Assembly: GCA_963969495.1 (NCBI GenBank)
Contig: OZ018329.1
Span: 69,552,160 to 69,616,159, forward strand
Source: Ceratothoa steindachneri
Taxonomy: Eukaryota > Arthropoda > Malacostraca > Isopoda > Cymothoidae
Length of the DNA stretch: 64,000 nt
Reading direction: 5' to 3'
Shown here: in pieces, positions 24,210-34,526 of the stretch
How positions within the stretch are numbered: the stretch's first letter is position 1
How the letters are laid out: each line of letters starts with the position of its first letter
The notes under the pieces: generated by a model
Seen by the model: only the letters and a program-made list of their open reading frames with translations
Told to the model about the DNA's origin: nothing
Databases searched by the model: none
Position numbers and translations under genes: made by a program

Positions 24210-25295
24210 CGTCAGGAAGAAGGCTGTTCCATGTTAACATGCTCAAGCGGTACCACAGAAGCGCGAGCATCAACCAGATAGTGGCAATTGACGAAGAGTC
24301 CCTAATGAAATCTGGTTACCCACTGGACACCTTGTGCTTAGTTCAAGTCGCCTGTGTGCAGCAAAACAGGAAATACCCGTTGCATGCCTTGACCGACACT
24401 AATAATTCCCTGTCTGTAGAAATTAAGATATTCCACCAGCTATCCTCTCTTCAAAGGAATCAATTCCAAACGCTCCTGAGTCTCTTTAGTGAAGTCATCA
24501 CCAAGATCCCCGGTTGTGCCACCCATTTTAGGCACAACATTCAATTAACTATCCAGGAACTTTTCCGTTCCAAACCATGCCCACTGCCCATACAACTCCG
24601 GGAAGCATTTAATGACGAGGTGTATAAACTTTTAAGGTTGCAGATTATCGAACCTTGGGAGTCGATCTTTTGTTCCCCGGTTGTCATTGATAAGAAGGCC
24701 GATGGTTCTTATTGCATGTGCATCGATTTTACGAAGCTATATTCGGTTACCGTATTCGATACAGAACCAAACCCCACCCTATATCAAAACCTCCACCTTT
24801 TTGAGAAGGCCAAATTCACCTCCGAATTAAACTTATTCAAGGCCTATTATCAGATTTCCCTGAGAAAGGGAGTAAAGAAATTTACTGGTTTCCCCACTGA
24901 GAAGGGGCTGATGCAGTTCCATCGGCCCTCTTTTAGTCTGGTTACTGGTTGCAGCAACTATAATCGGATAATGAGAAGAATCCTAGAAGGCCTACCCAAC
25001 GTCACCTTCTATTTTGATAATGTCTATGTGGCTACCCAAGATTGGAATCAACTTTTGTCCACCCTCCAAGCCTTTCTATATAAACTCTGTGAGCACAATT
25101 TGACAATTGGCCCCAGCAAGTGCCACTTAGCTTTTGGGAACTTCGTTTACCTAGGGTTCTATATCAGAAATGACCAGTTTTCTTCCCAGCAAGAGAAGCT
25201 TTGGGCCATTGTGGATATGCCCCTGCTCGCTAAAAAAAGCAGCTGTGATCCTTCATGGGCTCAGCATCGTTCTATCATCGCTTCATATCAAACTT
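24210..25295 (+). pseudogene. Gypsy A pol, part 1: integrase tail and reverse transcriptase
   Basis: The open frame 24176-25303 starts in LTR sequence. From 24210 it reads SGRRLFHVNMLKRYH, the integrase C-terminal motif, followed by a spacer and then RT: PGCATHFRHNIQL, then LREAFNDEVYKLLRLQIIEP, SPVVIDKKADGSYCMCIDF, the motif A region FTSELNLFKAYYQI, LVTGCSNYNRIMRRIL and motif C FYFDNVYVAT. At both usual catalytic positions Asn stands in place of Asp (LNL for LDL; FDN for xDD). Near 25228 a homopolymer shift (CTAAAAAAAGCAG) moves the real frame by one base and adds a TGA where Arg is expected. The frame then runs to 25295, where element B is inserted, and continues at 31692. Confidence 0.85.
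25291..25295. repeat. Target-site duplication of element B (left copy)
   Basis: AACTT immediately precedes the B LTR (TGTCGTAG) and AACTT immediately follows its other end (TATCACA) at 31692-31696. Five bases is the usual duplication for Ty3/Gypsy integrases. Skipping B and one AACTT restores the element A frame (SASFYHRF | ISNFVAISAPL), which confirms the insertion point. Confidence 0.92.
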
Positions 25296-26446
25296 TGTCG
25301 TAGAATGGACTCTCGACGATATACCATATATGACTATTCGTTGAGGTAACTATTCATTTATATTTAGAGTGCGTGGTGTCTGGGTTGACCGATATTATTT
25401 ATCTTCAATATGCTTAAGAATTGGAACTGAGCTCAAGGATAATAATATGACTATCATTAATAAAATAGAGTTTTATTAATAAAACTATCAACAACACACA
25501 AAACGGAAAATATTGACATAAACAGAGAATGGAAAGGGTCGTGGGAAATCTAGCTAATCCAAGGATTAAGATTTGGAAGAGATTTAAAAAGTTAAAACAA
25601 ATAAAAATTAAAGGGATGGGATGGTTCGCTAAACCATTTAAAGCACAGGATAGCGTTGACAAAAAGGTTAAATACCCAAAGGTAATGTTCAGCTTACGTA
25701 ATTGCACGTGTTGTGCAGAGGAAGGCGACGCGAAGGAATCTACGGTCCGCTGGCGAGTTTCAGCCGAAGGGGGGGGGGGGGAATTAAATGATCCTGACAT
25801 GGCGTCTTGGAAATGAGAACCGTTTTTTGACGAACGGGCTTGAAGAACAATGGCTGTTCTACGTTGTTCTATTCTGAACAACAGGGGGGGGTGAGAACCA
25901 TCTCTTGTCTACGGGCTCAAAGAACAATGGCTGTTCTAACGTTGTTCTCTTTCTGAACAACAGGGGAAGGCTTGTGGACTTGGCGTCTTGAAGGCTCGAA
26001 CCTTGGCACTCAAGGGATATTGTCCTCTTCTGGACAATGATGGTGGATCTCGAGGTAGAGGGCCCTTGGTGCTCAAGGTGAGAGTGGATCGTAGTGATTT
26101 CTCGCGAAGAAATTCTGGATTTCGAATCTCATCTTAGTGGTAAAGTTTCCGTATAAATAGTCGAGACATCCCCTTGGCGTAGGGGACAATGGAGTGGGGG
26201 CTTCGAGGGAATGCAAAGATGCGCCTGAGAACAATACCCTGTCTTCCCATAAGCCTAACTCAATCTGGCGTGATCGGTGCATGGGGCGAACGGGGGAGGA
26301 ATAATAAACCTCCTTGGTTCAATATTGACTCAGGTGGTGGCGATAATGCGCCTGGCTTAGAGGCGAAGATGAACGTGGGTAGCATCGTGTTTCTAAACAA
26401 CATGTGATAACGTTGAAATTAAGCGGCCTCAAACCGTTCTATCACA
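25296..26446 (-). repeat. 3' LTR of Gypsy B
   Basis: Plus-strand ends are TGTCGTAGAATGG and GTTCTATCACA. It carries two tandem units of about 75-80 bp, each containing AGAACAATGGCTGTTCTA and TCTGAACAACAGG (about 25800-25970). It also has a TATAAATAG word at about 26152-26160 on the plus strand, that is antisense to the element. The minus-strand tract just outside (GGAATGGAGGGGTG) is a plausible polypurine primer. Confidence 0.92.
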
Positions 26447-26865
26447 CCCCTCCATTCCGGGGGAAGTTTCCACTTCGAAAAAAAGAGAGAAGGGACAACG
26501 ATAGAGCTCCGTTGTGGGGAACTCGTTTTCTTGTACTGACCGTACCTTCATGCACCTAACTAGTATTACCTCCATACATATGATTATTTTGATCTTTTGA
26601 TTTAGGGGAAACTAACCTTTAATACAAACAATCATAAAAGGGGCATGGAACAATGAAATGATATAAAATTAGTATATATGGGACAAAATAATTTATACGT
26701 AATTTAATGGGTACCAATATATATACATACAAAAAAAATAGACATTGAGCGGTACAAAATTCAAACATATACATTAACTAGTTCTATTACAAGAGAATCT
26801 AATTTAAGTCGTACAAGACGGTATATACATACATGGAGATCCTAATCCTACGAATACAATTAATC
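26447..26865 (-). other. 3' untranslated region of Gypsy B with polypurine tract
   Basis: Non-coding segment between the pol stop (about 26866) and the 3' LTR. The polypurine tract GGAATGGAGGGG (minus) abuts the LTR. Element A has GGGGATGGAGGCG in the same position. No integrase coding sequence occurs here, although this is where a standard Ty3-order element would carry it. Confidence 0.75.
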
Positions 26866-28960
26866 TACGCTATTCGGTAACGCATTCCTACTGAGTGCGT
26901 CAGCGACCTGGTTATCGGAACCTTTTATATAATTTATCTTAAATTGATACTCTTGCAAGAGTAAACTCCAGCGCATAATTCAGCCGTTGGTGTGTCGTAC
27001 ATTCCGAATATAGGCCAACGGGCGGTGGTCGGTTTCTATCTGAAATTCTTTTTCTATCAAGAACATTTTGAATTTGTCTATAATCCAGATAATTGATAGA
27101 GCATCCTTCTCTATAGTGGCATATCTCTTTTCGCGTGGTAATAATTGGCGACTAGCATATGCAACTGGATGACTCGTTCCGTCATCCTCATATTAAAGGA
27201 GTACACCTCCAATGCCCTCGTTGCTCGCGTCGGTCTTAATCCCAAAGGATTTTTCCGGTTGGGCAACTTTAAAATGGGGGCAGAAATGAGCTTACTCTTG
27301 AGCTGATTAAAATGGGAAACAGCGACATCATTCCAACGTAGACTATCGGGGGAATTCTTTTTTAAAAGGGAGCTGAGGGGTGCCGAAATTGCAGTGAAAT
27401 TCGGGACAAATCGCCGATAGTAAGAAGCTGATCCTAAAAACGATCTTAATTGCTTCTTTGTAATCGGGAGTGACATGTCGGCGATTGCCTTAATCTTGTC
27501 CTCCTGTGGACCTAGCTGGCTTTTTCCTATTTTGAAACCCAAGTATTTTATAGTTTCGTGGGCAAAATGGCATTTGCTGGGGCCAATGGTGAAGCCATTT
27601 TCGCGCAGTCGCTCGAAGAGAGCGAATAAGGTAGTTAAATGGTGACTCCATTCACGAGTAGCAACGTAGACGTTATCGAAGTGAAAGGATACATTCGGAA
27701 GTCCATCTAACAACCTTTTCTTGAGACGGTTATAGTTGCTACAAGCAGTCGAAAGGCCAAAAGGAAGGCGCTTAAATTGCATTAAGCCTTTCTCCGTTGC
27801 AAAAGCGGTATATGCTTTCACATCGGGCCGGAGGAGAATTGGATAATACGCCTTGGAACAAATTGAGTTCTGAGATGAACTTGGCGTTTTCAAAAAGGTG
27901 GAGGTTTTGGTCTACCAACGGGATGGGCTCGGCGTCAAACACAGTTTCCGAATTTAACTTCCGGAAGTCGAGCACATCCGATAAGAGCCATCAGGTTTCT
28001 TGACCATGACGATTGGGAAACAATAACTAGAGGTGGAAGGTTCTATTATGTCTAAACTAATTAAATTATCAACTTCAGCGTTAAAAGCTTGGCTTAAATA
28101 AATCGGCATGGGATAGGGTTTTGAACGGACTGGTTCTAAGGTTGTTAATTTGATATCATGCTCGAAACTAGTAGCGCATCCAGGCTTCTCTGAAAACACG
28201 TCATCGAACTGACATAATAGTTCTTGTAGCTGACTCTTTTGATGTGGTGTCAGCTGCGCGTCGATATCCAGGTCAGAGGGTTCAAAAGGCTCGCCTGGTA
28301 GGGAAGGAAGAGGGTAATCGGCATCAGGTTGGATGCACACTGTCTGTATTACATTAAGGGACTCTGCGGGGTAATCCTCTTCAAGCGCCGATGTTTCGCC
28401 CAGTGCTACGAACGTATCTCCATGGGCGCGTTGGGGGTACTTTTTTTCTTTGGGTCCATGGACAGTATCCGTGTCCTGGTTTTGGGCCTTATCACCTAAG
28501 GGTGTTAGTAATTCACACTCCTTTTGTGCCGTCCTAAAGTCCTGGTTAAGGATCTCCGGGAATTTGGACGGTATCGGGGTTCTGAGGGGGACGGGCTCCC
28601 GGGCTTCTTTCTTAGCTCGGCTTCGAGGAAGGGCGGCCTGAGACACAGGGTTGGAACTTACTTGGGGGCTCTGTCCTATAAGTACGGAACAGAACTGTAT
28701 GGGTGCTGAAATGACTTCAGCCCAGCCATTATAATATTGACACTGCAGGTAACATCTAACGACGGGGAATTGGTTCGCCCGCCCAAGGTAGTCATGTACC
28801 CCCGCATACTTTTCGTGGTTAGCGTCGACTGGGGGAAGGAGCTCGTCGGACACGATGAAACACGTACACCCTTTGTCCCTGACGAGAGTCGATACTCGGC
28901 AGCCGTTCACGCTGCCCTCCTCAAATTTCAAAGTTCCCGATGAACTTTTATCTAAAATAA
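26866..28960 (-). pseudogene. Gypsy B pol: protease-like region, reverse transcriptase, RNase H
   Basis: Minus strand. The protease-like segment is near 28890-28690: TLVRDKGCTCFIVS, where DKG replaces the usual D-T/S-G, then VISAPIQFCSVLIG. RT follows: LTPHQKSQLQELLCQFDDVF, VDNLISLDIIEPSTSSYC, KKPDGSYRMC, then a 1-base deletion near 27968, LDFRKLN, motif A region FISELNLF (Asn for Asp), a second shift near 27855, FGLSTACSNYN and motif C SFHFDNVYVAT (Asn for the second Asp). RNase H follows after a further shift near 27260: GIKTDASNEGIGGVLL with a TAA, ATIEKDALSIIWIIDKF, ETDHRPLAYI and SDNQVADALSRN, then a stop near 26866. The catalytic RNase H residues survive. The integrase core is absent between protease and RT. 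Confidence 0.88.
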
Positions 28961-28984
28961 AATTTACTTGGTGGCCTGACGGAG

Positions 28985-30094
28985 GGGGAGAAGTTGCTGC
29001 TTAGGCCTGCACCACCGGGGAAGCCGGGGTGGCATTAATCTGGTGGACTTGGTGGGATGGTCCGCCTTTAAGCCTAGAATTTTGTGGGCAATTCCAGCTC
29101 ATGTGGTTTTCTACACCACAGGTGAAGCATATGATTGGTCGCTTCGGGAAGAGTGATGGAGGAGAAATCTTAACGGTAGGTTTAGAGTCCCGTTGTTGGT
29201 TTTGGGGAAAGAAGTTTTGGGGTTTTACGGGGCTCGGAAACTTCGTCAGCTTTCCTGGGAAGGGGCGCGAATCCTTCCTTCTTTCCTGGTTGGGGGTTGG
29301 TGAAAAGTTCGATTCTCCTTGGGGTATAAACTATGGCTTGCGGCATAGACATCCGCTTCTTCGGTACATTCTTTGAAGGTCTGGCACCGACGGTCCTTGA
29401 CGAACGCGCGGAGCTCCGTCGGGAGAGACGCCAAAAATTGATCCCGCAACACGAAGTCTGATAAGGACTCGTAGTTAGGATCAACCTTTGAGGATTCTAA
29501 CCAAAATTTAAAATTCCTCTGAAGAATGTATCCAAATTGACGGAACGTCTGCCCGGGTTTAATACGACCTCCTCGAAATTCTTGGCGGGTAAAAATAGGG
29601 AGTCATATTATGAGCGTCCAATAACTCAGCTTTTAAGGTGCTGTAGTTAATTGTACACTCAGATGGTAAAGATATGAAAATTTCGCGCAATTTACAATTT
29701 AACAAGGCAAGTAATCTTGCTACACCTTCAGCATCCAGATCCAAGTCATTGATCTCAAGAATCTTTTCGAAGTGGGCTAAAAATGCTCCAAAATCGTCTC
29801 CATCCTTGAAATTGGGGAGCTTAAGTGCGAGATTGGGCGGGGCTTCTGAACAGGAACTGGCTGATTGTATTTCGGCTTCAACACGAGCTAATTCAATCTG
29901 ATGGTGAAGCTCAGCATGTCTTTTCCGTTCCTCTCTTTCTTCTCGTTGGATTTCTCTTTCTTTTTTTTCTCTTTCTCTTTCTTCTCTTAACTTTCTCTTT
30001 CCGTTCTTTGCTCCTCTTGAATGTACTCAATTAATTCTTTTCCGGAAAGTCCCAAGGATTCTCCTTGCGCTTTAAAGATTTCAAACTGAGTCAT
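28985..30094 (-). pseudogene. Gypsy B gag with coiled coil and CCHC zinc knuckle
   Basis: ATG at 30094 (minus). The N-terminus MTQFEIFKAQGESLGLSGKE resembles the gag start of Gmr1-like and related Gypsy elements. A Glu/Arg/Lys-rich coiled coil follows (30040-29890), then PNLALKLPNFKDGDDFGAFL and LAHFEKILEIND, typical of the capsid-type matrix. Near the end, at 29129-29088, is one zinc knuckle CFTCGVENHMSWNC (C-x2-C-x4-H-x4-C) for RNA binding. A TAA occurs early, near 29990, and several frameshifts follow (for example near 29575 and 29450), so no full protein is made. Confidence 0.85.
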
Positions 30095-30452
30095 CTTTGC
30101 ACTTGGGGGCGCAATAGTCAACCAACTAAAATTCCTTGCAATAAGAATTATGCCTTTTAGAGAGTTAGCCTACCTGAATATGGGCACTGACCTATTCGTG
30201 ATTGGTTTCTCGATCTAAATAACCAATGACTAAAATCACACAAAAAAAACGCAAACAAATGATTATAACAGTTCCTTGAGCTACTCCAGCTTCTTAAGTT
30301 TCAAAAAAGGGGATAGCAATCGTTAAAACAAAAGGGAACTACTATACTCTATTCTTATAATGAATAACACTATGCTTTACTCGACTGAGCCCATGTTTTC
30401 ACACTTTACACACTTGATACAAAATTTAAAATAGTATATATATATATATATA
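30095..30452 (-). other. Leader of Gypsy B with TA tract at the expected primer-binding site
   Basis: Untranslated leader between the 5' LTR and gag. Directly beside the LTR end (CTACGACA on minus) lies a (TA)n run (about 30434-30452) instead of a recognisable tRNA-complementary TGG... primer-binding site. Either the site was lost to microsatellite expansion or the family uses an unusual primer. Confidence 0.6.
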
Positions 30453-31691
30453 TGTCGTAGAATGGACTCTCGACGATATACCATATATGACTATTCGTTG
30501 AGGGAACTATTCATTTATATTTAGAGTGCGTGGTGTCTGGGTTGACCAATATTATTTATCTTCAATATGCTTAAGAAGTGGAACTGAGCTCAAGGATAAT
30601 AATATGGCTATCATTAATAAAATAGAGTTTTATTAATAAAACTATCAACAACACACAAAACGGAAAAAAATATTGACATAAACAGAAAATAAAAGGGTCG
30701 TTGGAAATCTAGCTAATCCGAGGATTAAGATTTGGAAGAGATTTAAAAAGGTAAAACAAATAAAAATTAAAGGGATGGGATGGTTCGCTAAACCATTTAA
30801 AGCACAGGATAGGGTTGACAAAAAGGTTAAATACCCAAAGTTAATGTTCAGCTTACGTAATAACACGTGTTGTGCAGATGAAGGCGACGCGAAGGAATCT
30901 ACAGTCCGCTGGCGAGGTTCAGCCGAAGGAAGGGGGGAGGGGGGAATTAAATGATCCTGACGTCACGTCTTGGGAATAAGAACCGTTTCTTGACGAACGG
31001 GCTTGAAGAACAATCGCTGTTCTACGTTGCTCTCTTCTGAACAACAGGGGGAATGAGAACCGTTTCTTGTCAACGGGCTCGAAGAACAATGGCTGTTATA
31101 ATGTTATTCTCTTTCTGAACAACAGGAGGGGAGGGAGAGAATCGTCTCCTGTCAACGGGCTCAAAGAACAATGGCTGTTCTAACGTTGTTCTCTTTCTGA
31201 ACAACAGGGGAAGCCTTGTGGACTTGGCGTCTTGAAGGCTCAAACCTTGGCACTTAAGGGATATTGTCCTCTTCTGGACAATGATGGTCGATTTCAAGGT
31301 AGAGGGCCCTTGGTGCTCAAGGTGAGAGTGGATCGTAATGATGTCTCGCTAAGAAAATCTGGTTTTCGAATCTCATCTTAGTGGTAAAGTTTCCGTATAA
31401 ATAGTCGAGACATCCCCTTGGTGTAGGGGACAATGGAGTGGGGGTTTCGAGGGAATGGACAGCCGTGCATGAGAACAATACCTGTTCTGCATATAAGCCT
31501 AACTCAATTTGGCGTGATCGGTGCATGGGGCGAACGGGGGAGGAATAATAAACCTCCTTGGTTCAATATTGACTCGGGTGGTGGCGATAATGAGCCCGGC
31601 TTCAAGTCGAAGATGCACGTGGGTAGCATCGTGTTTCTAAATAACATGTGATAACAGTTGAAATTAAGCGGCCTCAAACCTTTCTATCACA
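30453..31691 (-). repeat. 5' LTR of Gypsy B
   Basis: Near-copy of 25296-26446, longer by 88 bp, mainly because it has three rather than two AGAACAATGGCTGTT-type tandem units (about 31000-31210). Ends are TGTCGTAG and TATCACA on the plus strand. Many point differences from the other LTR show that the insertion is not recent. Confidence 0.92.
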
Positions 31692-32101
31692 AACTTCGTT
31701 GCTATATCCGCCCCCCTTTTCGAGCTATTAAAGAAAAAGGCCCCCGGACGCCTCGATTAGACGCCGTTGTCAATTCACAGCTTTAACCAACTCAAAGGAA
31801 AATTGGCATCCGCTACTAACCTCCGTCTCCCTAACCTGGACAACCCGTTTGGCATGAGCACCAACGCCAGAAATAATAGGATAGGATGTGTCCTCCCACA
31901 GTATTGGAATAACGGCGAAAGTTTCCTCGTCACTTTTTGCCAACCGAAAATTACTCGCGCGCGAAAGAAATTATGCTCTGATTAAGAGAGAGAAGCGCTC
32001 GCTATAGTTTGGGGAATACAAAGATTTAAAATGTATAAAAGGCACCGATAACTGAGGCCAATAGCTTAAGTAGAAACCTGTTGGACCCTCTTCTAACCTA
32101 A
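31692..32101 (+). pseudogene. Gypsy A pol, part 2: RT connection and truncated RNase H
   Basis: After the AACTT duplication the frame continues NFVAISAPLFELLKKKAPG, then (after a shift) SFNQLKGKLASATNLRLPN, then RNase H with TNARNNRIGCVLPQYW, where Asn replaces the Asp of the family's TDAS motif, and EREALAIVWGIQRFKMYK. The text then jumps near 32045 to the very end of RNase H, ANSLSRNLLDPLLT and a TAA at 32099-32101, so the middle of RNase H is deleted. No integrase follows the stop. Confidence 0.8.
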
Positions 32102-32554
32102 TTCTGAGCCATTTTTTCGTTTTTCTTCTTTTTTCGTAAAGTAAATTTTTATATTCAACCGTATAATACGTGGCCGCGTATCTTTCTTTTCTCTTTATTT
32201 TTGCTTTGTTTGTATATCGTAAATTCTTTTTATATCTTTTTATTGTTAGCTTTATATAACCTTAGATGACATTACCCTTGGGCAAGTGAGCACAATTTAA
32301 GCGTATCATTGACAAAAATTATCTTTTGGAAACCATGCTGTAGTATTATCTAATCTGTATAGATGTACGACACACACACACAAAAACAACCAAAACAACT
32401 AGTTCCACTATTTTTATTTTTGTTCCGTTTGAAAATTTGCTCCAGGTGTCCTCAAATTTAACCACTATGGTCACGCGACCATAAGGTACAATCTCCTATT
32501 AATTATTTTCCGATGTGACTTCCTCCCCTGAAGTTCAATCTGGGGATGGAGGCG
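32102..32554 (+). other. 3' untranslated region of Gypsy A with polypurine tract
   Basis: AT-rich non-coding sequence ending in GGGGATGGAGGCG directly before the 3' LTR (TGTCAG), the expected plus-strand primer. It contains a short CA repeat (32370-32384). Confidence 0.75.
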
Positions 32555-33611
32555 TGTCAGATCAAGAGCGAGAAAAGATCTGGCGGTTGCCCCTTTCAAG
32601 GAGAGAAGAGAGAGAAGACACACCTGTGCGATCTTTTTAATCCATGCTAACGAAGGCCGTTATGGGCTGAAGTCCCGCCTTCGCGGAAGGCTGAGATGTG
32701 TTTAAGAGCACGAAAGGTCCCGCCTGGGATTATCCAGCGATGGTGTGAGTAAGGAAAAGGTCACTTCGCGTAGCAAAGCGTCTGTCAGCTGGTACCCCGC
32801 CCCTTTAGGCGCGAAAAAATGTCCCTCCTTCTCACCCCTATAAAATGTTCGAAGCCAGACATGGACGCCAGTAACCGCCTATGTCCACAAGTATCCGCCA
32901 TATTCATGTCCCCGTAGTTCTTGCGAACCATTGCAGAACCCATCAAGCTCCGTCTATTATCTTAGAGCTCGTGTGAGTCAATCCCGTACTCATTGATACC
33001 CGTTCCATGAACGTGACGCGTCAATTTCTGGATTCGGTGTTCTAAATCTAATTTGAGTTCATCTCGTTTAATAGTCGTTCGTCAAGAGACTATTATTTTG
33101 GACTTTGCGCCATCCCTTACAAGGCAGGATTACTCCCTCGGACCAATCACTAAGGTAACCAAAATGCGCAACTCTCCTGTGCAAGCTATCCCGTCTGCGT
33201 CTTTTAAGCCTCGGCCATTTTGCTTTGCGTGCGTTCAAGGTCCTTTAAGCGCCCCATCTGTCAATTCTCCGTTTGTGTGTATGGCGGTCAACACCGCCCA
33301 AATCGCTCTTTGAAGCCGAGACTCGTGTACATTTCCTATGTTTTCAAACCTTTCTTAAAATCTCCCTTAATTTTTTTAATATATGATTTGCATAGTAGTA
33401 AAGTATATTTTTGTACCCCGTTTCTATTACCCCAGAACCTTCCAAGACAGCTAAGCGTTGGCCAACCTAAAGTACACTATAAAACTTAATTGCATTCTGA
33501 TCGGTAATTATAATTTCACCCACTCTCATAGCGGACTAATCCGTTCATAGCCCTCTCTCTCTCGGGCTGATGAATTCGGAAAAGGTTGGGATCTAACCTC
33601 GACCTACGACA
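32555..33611 (+). repeat. 3' LTR of Gypsy A
   Basis: Complete LTR of about 1057 bp from TGTCAGATCAAG to CTACGACA. It aligns with the truncated 5' LTR up to about 33212. The final 400 bp, including CCCTCTCTCTCTCGGGC, is unique to this copy. Confidence 0.85.
32839..32846 (+). promoter_or_regulatory. TATA-box candidate in Gypsy A LTR
   Basis: TATAAAAT within CACCCCTATAAAATGTTCG. The 5' LTR has CAATAAAAC at the same place, so its box has decayed. Position in the middle of the LTR suits the U3 promoter of a Gypsy element. Confidence 0.5.
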
Positions 33612-34526
33612 GCCGTTGTCGTGCCGAAAGATGACAGTACCGTTTGGAAAGCGTCGCTGAAGTGTCGGGAGTAGATACTTTCTTAAGGTTTCTTGATACT
33701 TGCAAAATTCATCATTCCTTCCACTAGTACTAGTGGCTTAGTGCCATTTGCCGTGAACTACCCAAAAACGTCTTCTTCATGGGGTGTTTGGGGGCTTGCT
33801 GGATGTGCCCCGTTCTCACTGGCTCTCTTGCACTGCGCCTTTCCACGTGTGATCGGATGCCATGGACTTCGAAGTGGATCTCATCAGAGAAAATCACCTT
33901 TTTCCAATCTTCTTCGGTCCATTCTTTGTATTTCTTGGCCCAAGTCAAACGTTTCACCTTCATACCAATAGTAAAGAGGGCTGTCTTTAGTGGTCTTCGC
34001 GCAGTTCTGCTGGTTTCAAGAAAATTTTGTTTACGACGTGTTGATGTGGATACCAGCAGCTAATAAATCACGCTGTAAGTCTTGGCTGGTCTTCCACGTG
34101 TCTTTTGGACTATTGCGTGGCAATATTTTGTCATCGTGTACATTTGTTTTTATTTTTCGACCACATAATCCACCTGTTTTCACTTCTGGATTCTTGGTGA
34201 CTTCGTTTTTCTTGATAATTCGACCCACAGTCGACTAGGTCAGCCTTAGCTTACTGGCTCTCTCCAGAATTCACATATCATCATCTTCACACAATGCTAC
34301 AACTTTTGCTCTATTCTTGGGGGTAACGTTCATCCCGGAAGCTAGCCTGTTAATGACTGCACTCATTGCAGTCTTTGTTTTGTTCGTTGTCCTTGGCAAC
34401 CGAGGTTTGCAAAGTGTTACCATAGCCACTCAGTATAACTGATTGATCACGCAAGAATCACCTATAGCAGGGGTGTGTTAGAAAAATTTTAAATTCTTTA
34501 GATGTCCCAATTAATTTGCACAGCAC
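33612..34526 (-). mobile_element. Tc1-type DNA transposon, N-terminal half
   Basis: The minus strand from the ATG at 34423 encodes MVTLCKPRLPRTTNKTKT, then a helix-turn-helix region (ASKLRLT, STVGRIIKKNEVTKNPEVKT), LLAAGIHINTS, MKVKRLTWAKKYKEWTEEDW, VIFSDEIHFEVHG with the first catalytic Asp, and KYLLPTLQRRFPNGTVIF then RHDN with the second. At this point the coding sequence is cut by Gypsy A (33611/33612) and resumes at 23512. Stops and shifts occur near 34255, 34060 and 33720. Right inverted repeat at about 34500-34526, followed by TA repeats. Known function: TA-targeted cut-and-paste transposition with a DDE-type catalytic core. Confidence 0.85.

Larger units (their letters stand above)
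25296..31691 (-). mobile_element. Ty3/Gypsy LTR retrotransposon B, inserted in element A
   Basis: Two LTRs of 1151 bp (25296-26446) and 1239 bp (30453-31691) lie in direct orientation around a 4.0-kb body coding on the minus strand. Order on the minus strand: LTR, leader, gag (30094 down), protease-like region, RT, RNase H, stop, 3' untranslated region with polypurine tract, LTR. On the minus strand the LTRs begin TGATAG and end CTACGACA, the same ending as element A, so A and B are related families. No integrase core is present. Confidence 0.92.
23513..33611 (+). mobile_element. Ty3/Gypsy LTR retrotransposon A (Gmr1-like order), itself interrupted by element B
   Basis: Begins TGTCAG and ends CTACGACA. 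LTR sequence at 23513-24209 is repeated at 32555-33611. Flanking 5-mers are GGCAT (23508-23512) and GCCGT (33612-33616), compatible with an aged target-site duplication. The insertion disrupts a Tc1 transposase frame. The body holds only the integrase C-terminal tail, RT and part of RNase H on the plus strand. gag, protease and the integrase core have been deleted at about 24210, where LTR sequence passes straight into coding sequence. Element B sits at 25296-31691. Without B, element A is about 3.7 kb. Confidence 0.85.

Noticed and set aside
24176..25303. 375-codon frame as a single host gene
   Set aside because: It begins in an LTR, encodes the Gypsy integrase tail and RT, loses frame near 25228 and ends in the LTR of another element.
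33053..33489. Two plus frames of 86 and 89 codons
   Set aside because: They lie entirely within the 3' LTR of Gypsy A and have no protein homology.
33693..34238. Plus-strand frames of 82-94 codons
   Set aside because: They are antisense to the recognisable Tc1 transposase on the minus strand.
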